From assembly GCF_900129405.1 (NCBI RefSeq), contig NZ_FQVQ01000015.1:1-64000 (forward strand): a stretch of 64,000 bases of DNA. Direction: 5' to 3'. The DNA comes from Flavobacterium fontis. Its GTDB lineage: Bacteria; Bacteroidota; Bacteroidia; Flavobacteriales; Flavobacteriaceae. The position numbers and the translations under genes are program-made. Of the stretch, positions 16,175 to 24,536 are shown one piece after another (the first letter of the stretch is position 1; each line of letters opens with the position of its first letter). The notes below the pieces were generated by a model. That model was not told where the DNA came from, did no database searches, and saw nothing but the letters and a program-made list of their open reading frames with translations.

Positions 16175-16774
16175 TTACAAATCTTCTAAAAGCAACAAAT
16201 AGAGGTTTTTATGGCAACTCCCGTACGTGAGAAAGTCCTCCTCCTGCGCTTTTTCAAAGTATTTAATGGTCGTGATATTGGTTGGGTATTCTTTGTCGTA
16301 TTTCTTTTTGATCACCCGCAGACCGTCACTTTTCGACTCCAAAATTTGACTAGTGGTTGCAAGGATAACAATATTGTCTGGAAGTTCGTTGGGCTTCTTT
16401 TGCTTGATTTGGTTGGAAGAAAATAACACAGAACCTTCGTCAGCGATTAAGTTTTCGCAACTGGCAAAAAAGAAGGCAGGCTGAGTCACCGATTGATGGG
16501 GAAGACGATTTTCTTCCAATAGACTAAAAAGTTTGGACTCAAAACACAATACTTCTTTTTCAAACCAATCGTTTTCTTCTAATATATTTTCAAATTGTTC
16601 TTTAACTTCTGCTAAGTTTTCACAATAGATGAATTTCCCTCCATTTTTTTTAAAATTAAAGGTAAATTGCTCATCTACAGGTAAATTGGAAGGTTTTGGC
16701 GAGTTGTATTCGCTTTGGCTTTCCGCTTCGGAACCTTCTTGACCGGAACCAAATATTTTTCTGAAAAGACTCAT
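16175..16774 (-). CDS. LUD domain protein (LutC/YkgG-like)
   Basis: From the ATG at 16774 the protein has 199 residues: a polar linker (1-40), then an LUD domain (about 55-199) with ASCENLIADEGSVLFSS, LPDNIVILATTSQI and a C-terminal NLYLLLLEDL. LUD proteins are associated with lactate utilisation, but this one stands alone without lutA/lutB and is a regular companion of ftsH and cdsA in flavobacteria. Its role here is unknown. The longer frame to 16813 starts at a TTG lying on the -7 box, so it is rejected. Confidence 0.85.
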   Translation of the reverse strand: MSLFRKIFGSGQEGSEAESQSEYNSPKPSNLPVDEQFTFNFKKNGGKFIYCENLAEVKEQFENILEENDWFEKEVLCFESKLFSLLEENRLPHQSVTQPAFFFASCENLIADEGSVLFSSNQIKQKKPNELPDNIVILATTSQILESKSDGLRVIKKKYDKEYPTNITTIKYFEKAQEEDFLTYGSCHKNLYLLLLEDL

Positions 16775-16810
16775 ATATTGGGTATACTTCTTTAAAAAGT
16801 TGGACAATTT

Positions 16811-16818
16811 CAAAGATA
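16811..16818 (-). promoter_or_regulatory. Candidate -7 box for the LUD-cdsA-psd-ACBP-SOD operon
   Basis: TATCTTTG on the minus strand, about 37 bases before the LUD ATG and immediately after the terminator of rsfS-ftsH. It makes the lipid operon a separate transcription unit. Confidence 0.6.
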
Positions 16819-16820
16819 AA

Positions 16821-16858
16821 AAAATCTTAATTCAAAACCGTGCATGAATTAAGATTTT
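16821..16858. terminator. Strong terminator after ftsH
   Basis: A perfect 14-base stem (16821-16834 with 16845-16858) carries AATCTTAATTCA and its complement, with A-runs and T-runs on the outer sides. It lies between the ftsH stop and the lipid operon promoter and separates the two leftward transcription units. Confidence 0.92.
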
Positions 16859-16880
16859 TTAAAATTTTGTTAAAAAGAGA

Positions 16881-18809
16881 TTACAAAGGATTTTCTTCCG
16901 TCAAGGTGTGAATTTCCCCAAAAGGGCGTTTGCCAAAAATAGCCTCCAAATCATCTTTAAAAATCACTTCTTTTTCAATTAAGATATCGGCCAACTGCAA
17001 CAATTTCTCTTTGTTTTCCTTGAGTAATTGAATAGCTCGTTGGTATTGTCCTTCCACCAAAGCAGAGATTTCTTTATCAATCAAAACAGCCGTTTCTTCC
17101 GAATAAGGTTTGCTAAAGTTATACTCCGATTGACCGCTGGAATCGTAGTAGGTAATGTTTCCAATTTTGTCATTCAAGCCGTAAATGGTGACCATAGCTC
17201 GTGCTTGACGCGTCACTTTTTCGAGGTCGGAAAGCGCTCCTGTAGAAATCGTATCGAAAACAACTTCTTCGGCCGCACGACCTCCCATGGTAGCACACAT
17301 TTCATCCAACATTTGGTTGGGACGAACAATCAAACGCTCTTCGGGAAGATACCAAGCCGCGCCCAAACTTTGTCCACGGGGAACAATCGTTACTTTGATG
17401 AGTGGTGCCGCATGTTCGAGCATCCAACTCACTGTAGCATGACCCGCCTCGTGAACGGCAATAGCTCGTTTTTCCTCAGGAGTAACGATTTTATTTTTCT
17501 TTTCTAAACCGCCTACAATACGATCAACAGCATCCAAAAAGTCTTGGCGTTCTACCTGGGTCTTATTTTTACGCGCAGCAATCAAAGCCGCTTCGTTACA
17601 TACATTGGCAATGTCAGCTCCCGAAAAACCTGGGGTTTGTTTCGCTAGGAACTCCGTGTCCAAATCGTCAGCCTTCTTTAAAGGTGTCAAGTGAACTTCG
17701 AAAATTTCCTTACGCTCGCGAATGTCTGGTAAGTCAACGTAAATCTGACGGTCAAAACGACCGGCTCGCATCAATGCTTTATCCAAAATATCGGCTCGGT
17801 TGGTCGCTGCCAATACGATGACATGCGTGTTTGTACCGAATCCGTCCATCTCTGTGAGCAACTGATTGAGTGTGTTTTCGCGTTCGTCATTGGAACCTGA
17901 AAAATTGTTTTTTCCACGCGCGCGCCCCACAGCATCAATTTCATCAATAAAAATAATAGCCGGTGATTTATCTTTTGCTTGTTTGAACAAATCGCGAACA
18001 CGTGAAGCGCCCACCCCGACAAACATCTCAACAAAGTCAGACCCTGAAAGGGAGAAGAAGGGCACTTTAGCCTCTCCCGCCACTGCTTTGGCCAATAAGG
18101 TTTTTCCTGTTCCTGGAGGCCCAACCAGTAAAGCTCCTTTAGGGATTTTACCACCGAGCGCAGTATACTTTTCGGGATTCTTTAAAAATTCCACAATCTC
18201 TTGGACTTCTTCTTTGGCGCCTTCCAGTCCTGCAACGTCTTTAAACGTAACTTTAACATCATTTTTTTCGTCAAACAAACGCGCTTTTGATTTTCCGATG
18301 TTAAAAATTTGTCCGCCGCCACCGCCAGCACCACCCGAAGCCATTCGTCGCATGAAATACAACCATACCCCAATAAGGATGATAAGAGGTAAGAAGTTAA
18401 TAAAGTATTCTGACCAATCACTTTTTTGTTGAAAATCATAAGAAACTAACTGTTTCTTCTTTACGGCTTCCGCTAGCTCTTTTTGAAACAGTTCGTCATT
18501 TCCGATATCAAAAGTGTAATGAGGACCTTTATTTACGGTTCCAAATACATCTTTGGCTACTTTTTGGTGTTTTTTCTCTTTCAGCGCTTTTTCGTTAAGA
18601 TACGCTTCAGCTTTCGTTTTGTTGTAAACAATCACTTTTTGTACCTCACCGCGTTTTAACATGTCGTCAAATTGTGAGACGCTTATTTTAGAATAATCCT
18701 GAATGGTAGAACCTCCAATCATGTTCAATACAATGAGCATGAATAAGATAGCGCCAGTAATCCACCAGGGGCTAAATTTTATACCGTTTGGTTTTTTATC
18801 TTCAGACAT
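16881..18809 (-). CDS. ftsH: ATP-dependent zinc metalloprotease FtsH
   Basis: The 642-residue membrane protease degrades misfolded membrane and some cytosolic proteins. It has a transmembrane helix (15-33), a periplasmic domain (34-135), a second helix (136-152), a Gly-rich linker, the AAA module with Walker A GPPGTGKT (230-237), Walker B IIFIDEID and the second region of homology ([19 protein letters not shown]), and the zinc site HEAGH (453-457). The periplasmic part is longer than in E. coli. It follows rsfS by 22 bases and is terminated by the hairpin at 16821. Confidence 0.98.
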   Translation of the reverse strand: MSEDKKPNGIKFSPWWITGAILFMLIVLNMIGGSTIQDYSKISVSQFDDMLKRGEVQKVIVYNKTKAEAYLNEKALKEKKHQKVAKDVFGTVNKGPHYTFDIGNDELFQKELAEAVKKKQLVSYDFQQKSDWSEYFINFLPLIILIGVWLYFMRRMASGGAGGGGGQIFNIGKSKARLFDEKNDVKVTFKDVAGLEGAKEEVQEIVEFLKNPEKYTALGGKIPKGALLVGPPGTGKTLLAKAVAGEAKVPFFSLSGSDFVEMFVGVGASRVRDLFKQAKDKSPAIIFIDEIDAVGRARGKNNFSGSNDERENTLNQLLTEMDGFGTNTHVIVLAATNRADILDKALMRAGRFDRQIYVDLPDIRERKEIFEVHLTPLKKADDLDTEFLAKQTPGFSGADIANVCNEAALIAARKNKTQVERQDFLDAVDRIVGGLEKKNKIVTPEEKRAIAVHEAGHATVSWMLEHAAPLIKVTIVPRGQSLGAAWYLPEERLIVRPNQMLDEMCATMGGRAAEEVVFDTISTGALSDLEKVTRQARAMVTIYGLNDKIGNITYYDSSGQSEYNFSKPYSEETAVLIDKEISALVEGQYQRAIQLLKENKEKLLQLADILIEKEVIFKDDLEAIFGKRPFGEIHTLTEENPL

Positions 18810-18831
18810 AATTTACTTGGGTTCCTTGTTT

Positions 18832-19203
18832 TTAGTATTGCGTTTCAATTCGGGTCATTTTGGCATCTCCCCACAATCCTTCAATGTTATAATACTCACG
18901 GGGCTCTTTTTGGAAAACGTGGACCACGATAGAAACATAATCCATCAATACCCACTCTCCATTTTCTGTTCCTTCTACATGCCAAGGTTTTTCTTTAAAT
19001 TCTTTAGAAACAACTTTTTGAATTGAATTTACGATTGCATTCACTTGTGTATTGGAAGAGCCTGTGCACAAAACAAAATAATCACAAACTGCGGTGTCAA
19101 TTTCTCTTAAATCTAAAAGGTCAATCTCGTTCCCTTTTACTTCTTCGATTCCTTTTATAATGCCCGCCAATAGGACATCGGTACTCACTTCTTTTTTTAT
19201 CAT
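18832..19203 (-). CDS. rsfS: Ribosome silencing factor
   Basis: The 123-residue protein is an RsfS/Iojap/YbeB homologue: DLREIDTAVCDYFVLCTGSS, HVEGTENGEWVLMDY and VVHVFQKEPREYYNIEGLW. It binds uL14 on the 50S subunit and blocks subunit joining when nutrients are low. It is first in a two-gene unit with ftsH. A -7 box lies 21 bases upstream. Confidence 0.96.
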   Translation of the reverse strand: MIKKEVSTDVLLAGIIKGIEEVKGNEIDLLDLREIDTAVCDYFVLCTGSSNTQVNAIVNSIQKVVSKEFKEKPWHVEGTENGEWVLMDYVSIVVHVFQKEPREYYNIEGLWGDAKMTRIETQY

Positions 19204-19224
19204 TTAAAACTGCTTCTTATTTTG

Positions 19225-19232
19225 CAAAGGTA
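19225..19232 (-). promoter_or_regulatory. Candidate -7 box for rsfS-ftsH
   Basis: TACCTTTG on the minus strand, matching TAnnTTTG, 22 bases before the rsfS ATG. No TTG at the optimal -33 spacing. Confidence 0.6.
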
Positions 19233-19298
19233 TTATTTTTTGTCATTATTTTTGAGGCTTAACAGAAGTTTAAATCCGAAAATTTACCCCTTTGTCCT

Positions 19299-20030
19299 AT
19301 GCAGTTAATCAAACTCGATGCCATAGATTCGACCAATGATTTTTTAAAAGCGTTGGCACGTGCTAAACCCTTGGAAAATTATACCACAGTACTTGCGCAT
19401 CAGCAAACCAACGGCAAGGGACAACGCGGGGCACGTTGGCTTTCGGAACCGGGTAGTAATTTGATAATGAGTGTTTTGATTCATAATCATCGCGTTCCTA
19501 CTTCGGCTGTTTTTCATCTTAATGTAGCGGTTGCCATCAGTCTTTTAAAAGTCTTACAACGCTATCACATTCCTGATTTAAGTATAAAATGGCCCAACGA
19601 CATTTTGTCAGGTAATCAAAAGTTGGGGGGTATATTGATTGAGAATTTGATCAAATCCGATCAATCTTGGGAGGCTGTGGTTGGTATCGGACTCAATGTA
19701 CACCAAAAAGACTTTAAGGAGTTGCCCAAAGCGACTTCACTTTATAACATTTCACAACAGTCCTTTGGCATTGAACAGCTTGCACAGGAAATCGTTGCCG
19801 AATGTCGGGAGAACTATGTTTATGTAGCCCAACAAGAGGTAGCGACGCTATGGCACATTTACCATGCTCATTTGTTTCGAAAAGGGGTTCCTTCTGCCTT
19901 TGAATTGCCCAATGGACAGCGGTTTATGGGAAAGATACTGGAAGTTACCACTGAAGGGCAATTGGTTCTCGAAGATGAATGGGAAACGATACGCCATTTT
20001 GACCTCAAAGAAATCCAATTATTGTATTAA
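19299..20030 (+). CDS. birA: Biotin--[acetyl-CoA-carboxylase] ligase, monofunctional
   Basis: It activates biotin to biotinyl-AMP and attaches it to carrier-protein lysine. The 243 residues begin directly at the catalytic domain (STNDFLK at 11, NGKGQRGARWLSEPGSN at ~38-54, IKWPNDI at ~98, KLGGILIE, VVGIGLNVH) and end in an SH3-like domain. No N-terminal helix-turn-helix exists, so it does not repress transcription as E. coli BirA does. It is divergent from rsfS and ends in a bidirectional terminator. Confidence 0.95.
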   Translation: MQLIKLDAIDSTNDFLKALARAKPLENYTTVLAHQQTNGKGQRGARWLSEPGSNLIMSVLIHNHRVPTSAVFHLNVAVAISLLKVLQRYHIPDLSIKWPNDILSGNQKLGGILIENLIKSDQSWEAVVGIGLNVHQKDFKELPKATSLYNISQQSFGIEQLAQEIVAECRENYVYVAQQEVATLWHIYHAHLFRKGVPSAFELPNGQRFMGKILEVTTEGQLVLEDEWETIRHFDLKEIQLLY

Positions 20031-20060
20031 AAAAAAACCGACTCTACAGTCGGTTTTTTT
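20031..20060. terminator. Bidirectional terminator between birA and the SRPBCC gene
   Basis: Arms with A-run plus CCGACT (20031-20043) and AGTCGG plus T-run (20048-20060) around loop CTAC form a 13-base stem. Confidence 0.93.
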
Positions 20061-20065
20061 AACTT

Positions 20066-20458
20066 TTATAGTTTTCCCATATTGGAAGAAAGTGTTTCTA
20101 GAAATTTGGTAATAGGCCCTTTGACCATCATTGCCATCATCGCATTGAATTCGCCTTCAAATTGTAATTGAACAGTAGAAGATGCTTCTCCTGTACCTTC
20201 GAGGTGTGCGATTAAAGTGAAAGGGACTTTGTCGCTCGCAGCGCCCAATTTGATATAGCTGTGGGGCGTTTGCTCCTTTAAACGTAATTTGATTTCAGGC
20301 ATACCGCTTAAACCAAACAAAAAGGTATTTTCATCGGTTACTTCAAATTTAGCGATATTTTCAGGCATCAATTTTTCAAAGTTTTTGACATCTGTCAAGG
20401 CGTTGAAAAGGTATTCGGCCGATTTTGGTACGGTTACTTTGGGACTTTCTAATTGCAT
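20066..20458 (-). CDS. SRPBCC family protein
   Basis: The 130 residues fit a START/SRPBCC helix-grip fold: an N-terminal strand with PKSAEYLFNALTDVKNFEKLMPE, alternating strands, and the C-terminal long helix (ITKFLETLSSNMGKL). Such proteins bind hydrophobic ligands, but no ligand is known here. The ATG at 20458 is chosen because the longer frame runs inside pyrE. It begins 5 bases after the pyrE stop, so the two form an operon. Confidence 0.85.
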   Translation of the reverse strand: MQLESPKVTVPKSAEYLFNALTDVKNFEKLMPENIAKFEVTDENTFLFGLSGMPEIKLRLKEQTPHSYIKLGAASDKVPFTLIAHLEGTGEASSTVQLQFEGEFNAMMAMMVKGPITKFLETLSSNMGKL

Positions 20459-20463
20459 ATGTG

Positions 20464-21114
20464 TTATTTTACGGCCACATTCCAAGTATCGGGATGCATA
20501 CGCCAATCGTGTAAAGTAATTAATTCGTTTTCAGTAATGTATTGTTTGGTCACCGCCAAGGGAAGTAAATGCTCGTAATCACTGAGCGTATTTAAATTAA
20601 CATTTGCTTTTTCAAAGTTGGCTTGCGCCACAGGAAAACCGTACGAAAAAATTGCGGCCATGCCTTTTACATTCGCTCCGGCTTCTCGAAGTGCCTCGAC
20701 GGCTAGTAAACTGCTGTTTCCCGTGCTGATCAAGTCCTCAACAACAACAACATTTTGTCCTTTTTGTAAAAAACCTTCTACTTGGTTTTGACGTCCATGT
20801 TTTTTGGGTTCGGGACGCACATATACAAAGGGTAGTCCCATTTCTTCGGCTACCAAAATGCCGATGCCAATCGCACCTGTAGCGACACCTGCAATCACAT
20901 CGGGTTTGCCATAGGTTGCTTCAATGTGTTTGACAAATTCATCGCGAATATAATTGCGAATCGCTGGAAATGACAAGGTTAGACGGTTGTCACAATAAAT
21001 GGGAGAATGCCATCCAGAAGCCCATAAAAAAGGATTTGATGGATTTAATTTAATTGCGTTTATTTGTAGGAGCAATTCGGCGGTTTTCTCGGCTGTTGCG
21101 TTACTAAAAATCAT
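20464..21114 (-). CDS. pyrE: Orotate phosphoribosyltransferase
   Basis: It adds phosphoribose to orotate in pyrimidine synthesis. The 216-residue protein shows WASGWHSPIYCDNR (orotate side), GVATGAIGIG, the EPKKHG loop and the PRPP-binding motif VVVVEDLISTGNS. The ATG at 21114 matches the usual N-terminus (IFSNATAEKTAELLLQ); the frame continues upstream through the Nudix gene only by chance. A -7 box overlaps the Nudix start, so its mRNA may have almost no leader. It is followed by the SRPBCC gene. Confidence 0.96.
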   Translation of the reverse strand: MIFSNATAEKTAELLLQINAIKLNPSNPFLWASGWHSPIYCDNRLTLSFPAIRNYIRDEFVKHIEATYGKPDVIAGVATGAIGIGILVAEEMGLPFVYVRPEPKKHGRQNQVEGFLQKGQNVVVVEDLISTGNSSLLAVEALREAGANVKGMAAIFSYGFPVAQANFEKANVNLNTLSDYEHLLPLAVTKQYITENELITLHDWRMHPDTWNVAVK

Positions 21115-21118
21115 AGTA

Positions 21119-21126
21119 CAAATGTA
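21119..21126 (-). promoter_or_regulatory. Candidate -7 box of pyrE, overlapping the divergent Nudix start codon
   Basis: TACATTTG on the minus strand fits TAnnTTTG and ends only 4 bases before the pyrE ATG. Transcription would start at or within a few bases of the start codon, giving a leaderless or near-leaderless mRNA. Confidence 0.5.
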
Positions 21127-21724
21127 TAAAGTTTTTGTGAACGATAAACCACTTTTTTTGACAAACCAAGTGGCCAAAGAAACCGATTTTCAATTGTTTT
21201 TATTGGAAAGCATTGACATCGAACAGCTTATTGTGAAGATGTTCAACAATAAGATTAAGAAGGCTTATTTGTACTATCCTGACGAAAAGGAAATCTTAAA
21301 AAAGGTTAAAGCCAAAATCCCGGTAAAGAAAGCAGGTGGTGGACTTGTTTACAATCAAAATGGCGAGGTATTGTTTATTTTACGCAATGGGAAATGGGAC
21401 TTACCCAAGGGTGGCGTTGAACGTGATGAAGCAATTGATGAAACGGCTTTACGTGAGGTCGAGGAGGAGACGGGTGTACATCCGTTGAAGATTACCCGCA
21501 AACTTCAAAAAACATATCATATTTTTAAACGGGGTGGTAAATACCGTTTGAAAATTACCCATTGGTTTGAAATGAAAACCCATTTTGAGGGTGTTCCCGT
21601 TCCTCAGGCCAATGAAGGAATTGAAAAAGTAGCTTGGCTCAATCCCGAGCAAGTGCAGGAAGCTTTGCAGAACTCCTATGAAAATATCAAATTGCTTTTT
21701 GAGGAAATAAAAATGCCGCAATAA
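21122..21724 (+). CDS. Nudix hydrolase
   Basis: The 200-residue protein has an N-terminal extension (1-70) and a Nudix domain with an exact Nudix box, GGVERDEAIDETALREVEEETG (first G at ~99). Nudix enzymes cleave a nucleoside diphosphate linked to another group; the substrate here is unknown. The ATG at 21122 lies 7 bases from the divergent pyrE ATG. A longer frame to 20999 runs inside pyrE and is rejected. It converges on coaD with a 4-base gap and no terminator. Confidence 0.9.
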   Translation: MYKVFVNDKPLFLTNQVAKETDFQLFLLESIDIEQLIVKMFNNKIKKAYLYYPDEKEILKKVKAKIPVKKAGGGLVYNQNGEVLFILRNGKWDLPKGGVERDEAIDETALREVEEETGVHPLKITRKLQKTYHIFKRGGKYRLKITHWFEMKTHFEGVPVPQANEGIEKVAWLNPEQVQEALQNSYENIKLLFEEIKMPQ

Positions 21725-21728
21725 TGCA

Positions 21729-22187
21729 TTAAGGTTTTACACGTACTGCCGGAGGGACAAGTACTGTATAATCGCCCCCATTGCGCAATACATCCCTTAC
21801 AATACTAGAGGAAATGTAGGAAGTTTTGGAGGCTGTCAAGAGAAAAACAGTCTCAATTTTGGACAGTTTTCGGTTGGTATGGGCAATGGCTTTTTCAAAT
21901 TCAAAGTCCGCTGGATTTCGTAATCCACGCAATATAAAATCCGCTTTTTCCTTTTTACACAAGTCGATGGTCAAGCCTTCGTAAGTAATAACGCGTACTT
22001 TGGGTTCGTGCTGAAAAGTTTCTTCTATAAAACGTTTGCGCTCTTCCAAGCTAAACATGTATTTTTTTTCGGCATTGACGCCAATAGCCACAATAACTTC
22101 ATCAAATAAGGATACGCCGCGTTGTATAATGTCGTAATGTCCTAAAGTGATCGGGTCGAAGGAACCTGGGAAAATTGCTCGTTTCAT
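21729..22187 (-). CDS. coaD: Phosphopantetheine adenylyltransferase
   Basis: It catalyses the fourth step of coenzyme A synthesis, making dephospho-CoA. The 152 residues show FPGSFDPITLGHYDII (TxGH nucleotide site), KEKADFILRGLRN and the KMSKS-like YISSSIVRDV. Length and motifs are canonical. It lies in a leftward run with the zinc-ribbon gene and ddl. Confidence 0.96.
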   Translation of the reverse strand: MKRAIFPGSFDPITLGHYDIIQRGVSLFDEVIVAIGVNAEKKYMFSLEERKRFIEETFQHEPKVRVITYEGLTIDLCKKEKADFILRGLRNPADFEFEKAIAHTNRKLSKIETVFLLTASKTSYISSSIVRDVLRNGGDYTVLVPPAVRVKP

Positions 22188-22221
22188 AGCCTCAGTAAAA
22201 AAGTTTTGTAAAGTTAGCGAA

Positions 22222-22845
22222 TTAGAATGAATTCAACTTTGATTTTTCAATCCCTTCAATGTAACCTTTAGTTTCCATAGTATTCAGGTCGCTCAATGTT
22301 AATGTCTCCTTCTGTTTACTGTAGTTCGACGGTTCATTCAAATCTTCCAAATCAAAAAAAGTATTTTGGATATATGTATTGTGTACAACTTTAAATGTTG
22401 GCCCCTTGCGTTCCAAAATTTTAAATGAGGAATAATAGCCGTTTTCCGTTTCATAAAAAACTACATCCCCTTTTTGAAGTTGCTCAAGGGGATAGTCGGT
22501 ATGCGATTTTACATACCAATTTTTTATAAAAATACTTAGGGACAATAGTATAACCAAAGAACCAGTAAAAGTCCAAATAGGGAAGAGACGTTTTTGATGA
22601 GCTATGGCATCTACAGTAGTTTTGCAATCTTGGGAGAGCTCTTCATAAGCAATGGGGGCATTGCATGCTGTACAATGGATACTCCCGTGCCTTTTTACTG
22701 GAAATAACGGAATCAGCGTCAGATGCGTATAGTCGCAGTATAATTGTAGTTCTAGGTTGCTGTTGTTCAAATCACAATACGGACATTTCCCTTGTAAGGT
22801 ACTTTGATATCGAAGGTGAGTCGTTGTTCCAACAATGACCATCAT
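22222..22845 (-). CDS. Zinc-ribbon membrane protein of unknown function
   Basis: The 207 residues start with a treble-clef/zinc-ribbon-like region with CPYC (21-24) and HCTAC (about 57-61), followed by one transmembrane helix (about 90-110, FTGSLVILLSLSIFI) and a ~95-residue C-terminal domain likely outside the membrane. I do not recognise a named family; flavobacterial homologues are called hypothetical. Its start overlaps the ddl stop by four bases, so it is co-translated with ddl and may be an envelope protein. ATG at 22842 is an equally possible start. Confidence 0.75.
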   Translation of the reverse strand: MMVIVGTTTHLRYQSTLQGKCPYCDLNNSNLELQLYCDYTHLTLIPLFPVKRHGSIHCTACNAPIAYEELSQDCKTTVDAIAHQKRLFPIWTFTGSLVILLSLSIFIKNWYVKSHTDYPLEQLQKGDVVFYETENGYYSSFKILERKGPTFKVVHNTYIQNTFFDLEDLNEPSNYSKQKETLTLSDLNTMETKGYIEGIEKSKLNSF

Positions 22846-23831
22846 AGCTTAGACCAAATCGGTTTTCGTTCTAAGGCCAACTGAATTTCATTATCCAACA
22901 AATCGCCAAACGCCAATTGGGCAAAAGCGGCTTGTTGTGGGAAGATACTTTGCGGAGAAAGTCCGGGATTGGTATTGATTTCAATAAAATTTGGAATCCC
23001 GTCCATAATGATGAAATCGGTTCTTGAAAAACCGGTCATGCCTAAGGCCTCATAGACTTTTTTGGCGGTTTCCCGCACCCGTTGCTCGGTAGCGGAGTCC
23101 AAGCGGGCAGGCGTAATTTCCTCTGATTTTCCTTGGTATTTGGCTTCATAATCAAAAAAAGCATTCTGAGAAACGATTTCTGTGATACCAAGCACCGTCA
23201 CTTCGCCTCTGTAGCGCATGACTCCCACCGAAACCTCTGTTCCTTTTAAATAGGATTCGATCAAAATCTCAGGGTCTTCCGCAAACGCAAATGCTAAGGC
23301 CTTCTCTAGGTCGTTCAACGATTGTACCATCGACACCCCTAAGGAACTGCCTGACTGGTTGGGTTTAACAAAAAAAGGAAGACCCAATTCTTCAACCAAA
23401 GCCGCGCCAGAAATTGCTTCGCCTTTGCGAACATAAACCGATTTTGCTTTGGGAATGCCAAACTTCGACAGTACGGAAAGGGTATCTCTTTTGTTGAATG
23501 TTAAAGCCGATTGATAAAAATTGCACCCGGTATACGGCACATTGACCAATTCCCAATAGGCTTGTAAATGCCCATCTTCGCCAGGTGTTCCGTGAACCGT
23601 ATTGACCGCTACATCAAATTGTATTTTTTGCCCCTTGAGGACACAAGAAAAATCACTTTTGTCGATTGGGTAAGCGACGCCTTCTGCTAAAACATGCCAT
23701 CCTTCGGGGAGAATATGGACTTCAAATGGGGTGTATTTGTTGCGATCCAATTGTGCTAAAATCAATTGACCACTTCGGAGCGATATTACCGATTCATCAG
23801 AATATCCGCCCATGACTACTGCAACGTTCAT
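22842..23831 (-). CDS. ddl: D-alanine--D-alanine ligase
   Basis: This ATP-grasp enzyme makes the D-Ala-D-Ala end of peptidoglycan precursors. From ATG 23831 it has 329 residues: NVAVVMGGYSDESVISLRSG at the start, GTPGEDGHLQ near 72, FVKPNQSGSSLGV, SRTDF and the metal/ATP motif FIEINTNPGLSPQSI. The longer frame uses a GTG that overlaps the -7 box and is rejected. It is divergent from the PASTA gene, with promoters for both in the 81-base gap. Confidence 0.96.
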   Translation of the reverse strand: MNVAVVMGGYSDESVISLRSGQLILAQLDRNKYTPFEVHILPEGWHVLAEGVAYPIDKSDFSCVLKGQKIQFDVAVNTVHGTPGEDGHLQAYWELVNVPYTGCNFYQSALTFNKRDTLSVLSKFGIPKAKSVYVRKGEAISGAALVEELGLPFFVKPNQSGSSLGVSMVQSLNDLEKALAFAFAEDPEILIESYLKGTEVSVGVMRYRGEVTVLGITEIVSQNAFFDYEAKYQGKSEEITPARLDSATEQRVRETAKKVYEALGMTGFSRTDFIIMDGIPNFIEINTNPGLSPQSIFPQQAAFAQLAFGDLLDNEIQLALERKPIWSKL

Positions 23832-23857
23832 TCGGTTTATTTTAATTTCTATTCCCA

Positions 23858-23865
23858 CAAAAATA
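23858..23865 (-). promoter_or_regulatory. Candidate -7 box for ddl
   Basis: TATTTTTG on the minus strand, 27 bases before the ddl ATG. It is paired with the divergent box at 23890. Confidence 0.5.
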
Positions 23866-23889
23866 GCATAAATGTGCCACTAAAAATTA

Positions 23890-23897
23890 TATCTTTG
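23890..23897 (+). promoter_or_regulatory. Candidate -7 box for the PASTA-rluD operon
   Basis: TATCTTTG, 15 bases before the PASTA ATG. Matches TAnnTTTG; no optimal -33 TTG seen. Confidence 0.6.
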
Positions 23898-23912
23898 TCG
23901 AAATTGTTACCT

Positions 23913-24536
23913 ATGAGTTTACGAAAGTATCTAACGAGTAAAGTGTTTTTTGCCCAAATGGGAGCGGCCTTATTGGTTGTTGGGGTATTGGCTTTTTTCT
24001 TTTTTCATTGGATCACCTTTGTGACAAATCACGGGCAAGAAATTACAGTGCCTAATTTGAGTAAATTAACGCCTGAAGAAGCCGAGGCTAAACTCGATGA
24101 GCTCGATCTTGATTATGAAATTATCGATACCGTTGATTACATTGCTGACTTTCCTAAGCTTTCTATCGTTCAACAAGAACCCACAGCAGGAAGTAAAGTA
24201 AAAGGCGGTCGTACCATTTACATCAAGTTGAATGCCTCAACCTATACAATGGTTGCCGTACCTGATTTGATTGAAAAAACCTATCGTCAAGCTGTTCCTA
24301 CCTTAAAAGCTGTTGGGTTGCAAGAAGGTGAGATCACTTACAAACCCTACATCGGAAAAGATATGGTTATTGAAATGTGGATGAATGGTAAAAAAATAAA
24401 GGAAGGAACTAAGGTACTTAAATCCTCCAAAATTGATTTGGTTTTGGGCGATGGTAAGTTGGTGTATCAAGAAACCGAAAACGATTCCATACCCGAAATT
24501 GAAACCCCTGTAGATACTTTGACCAATGGACTTTAA
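23913..24536 (+). CDS. Membrane-anchored PASTA domain protein
   Basis: The 207-residue protein has a short cytoplasmic tail, one transmembrane helix (16-37) and outside PASTA-type repeats: EITVPNLSKLTPEEAEAKLDELDLDYEI with QQEPTAGSKVKGG, then VAVPDLIEKTYRQAVPTLKAVGL with a third partial unit. PASTA domains bind peptidoglycan stems or scaffold division proteins. No kinase or penicillin-binding domain is attached. It is divergent from ddl and overlaps the pseudouridine synthase start by 11 bases, fitting a cell-wall context. Confidence 0.9.
   Translation: MSLRKYLTSKVFFAQMGAALLVVGVLAFFFFHWITFVTNHGQEITVPNLSKLTPEEAEAKLDELDLDYEIIDTVDYIADFPKLSIVQQEPTAGSKVKGGRTIYIKLNASTYTMVAVPDLIEKTYRQAVPTLKAVGLQEGEITYKPYIGKDMVIEMWMNGKKIKEGTKVLKSSKIDLVLGDGKLVYQETENDSIPEIETPVDTLTNGL

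Noticed and set aside
17866-18432. A 188-residue frame opposite ftsH
   Set aside because: It mirrors highly conserved ftsH codons; no domain or promoter.
23766-23912. Longer N-terminus for the PASTA protein
   Set aside because: This part is antisense to ddl and spans both divergent -7 boxes; the ATG at 23913 gives a normal membrane-anchor start.
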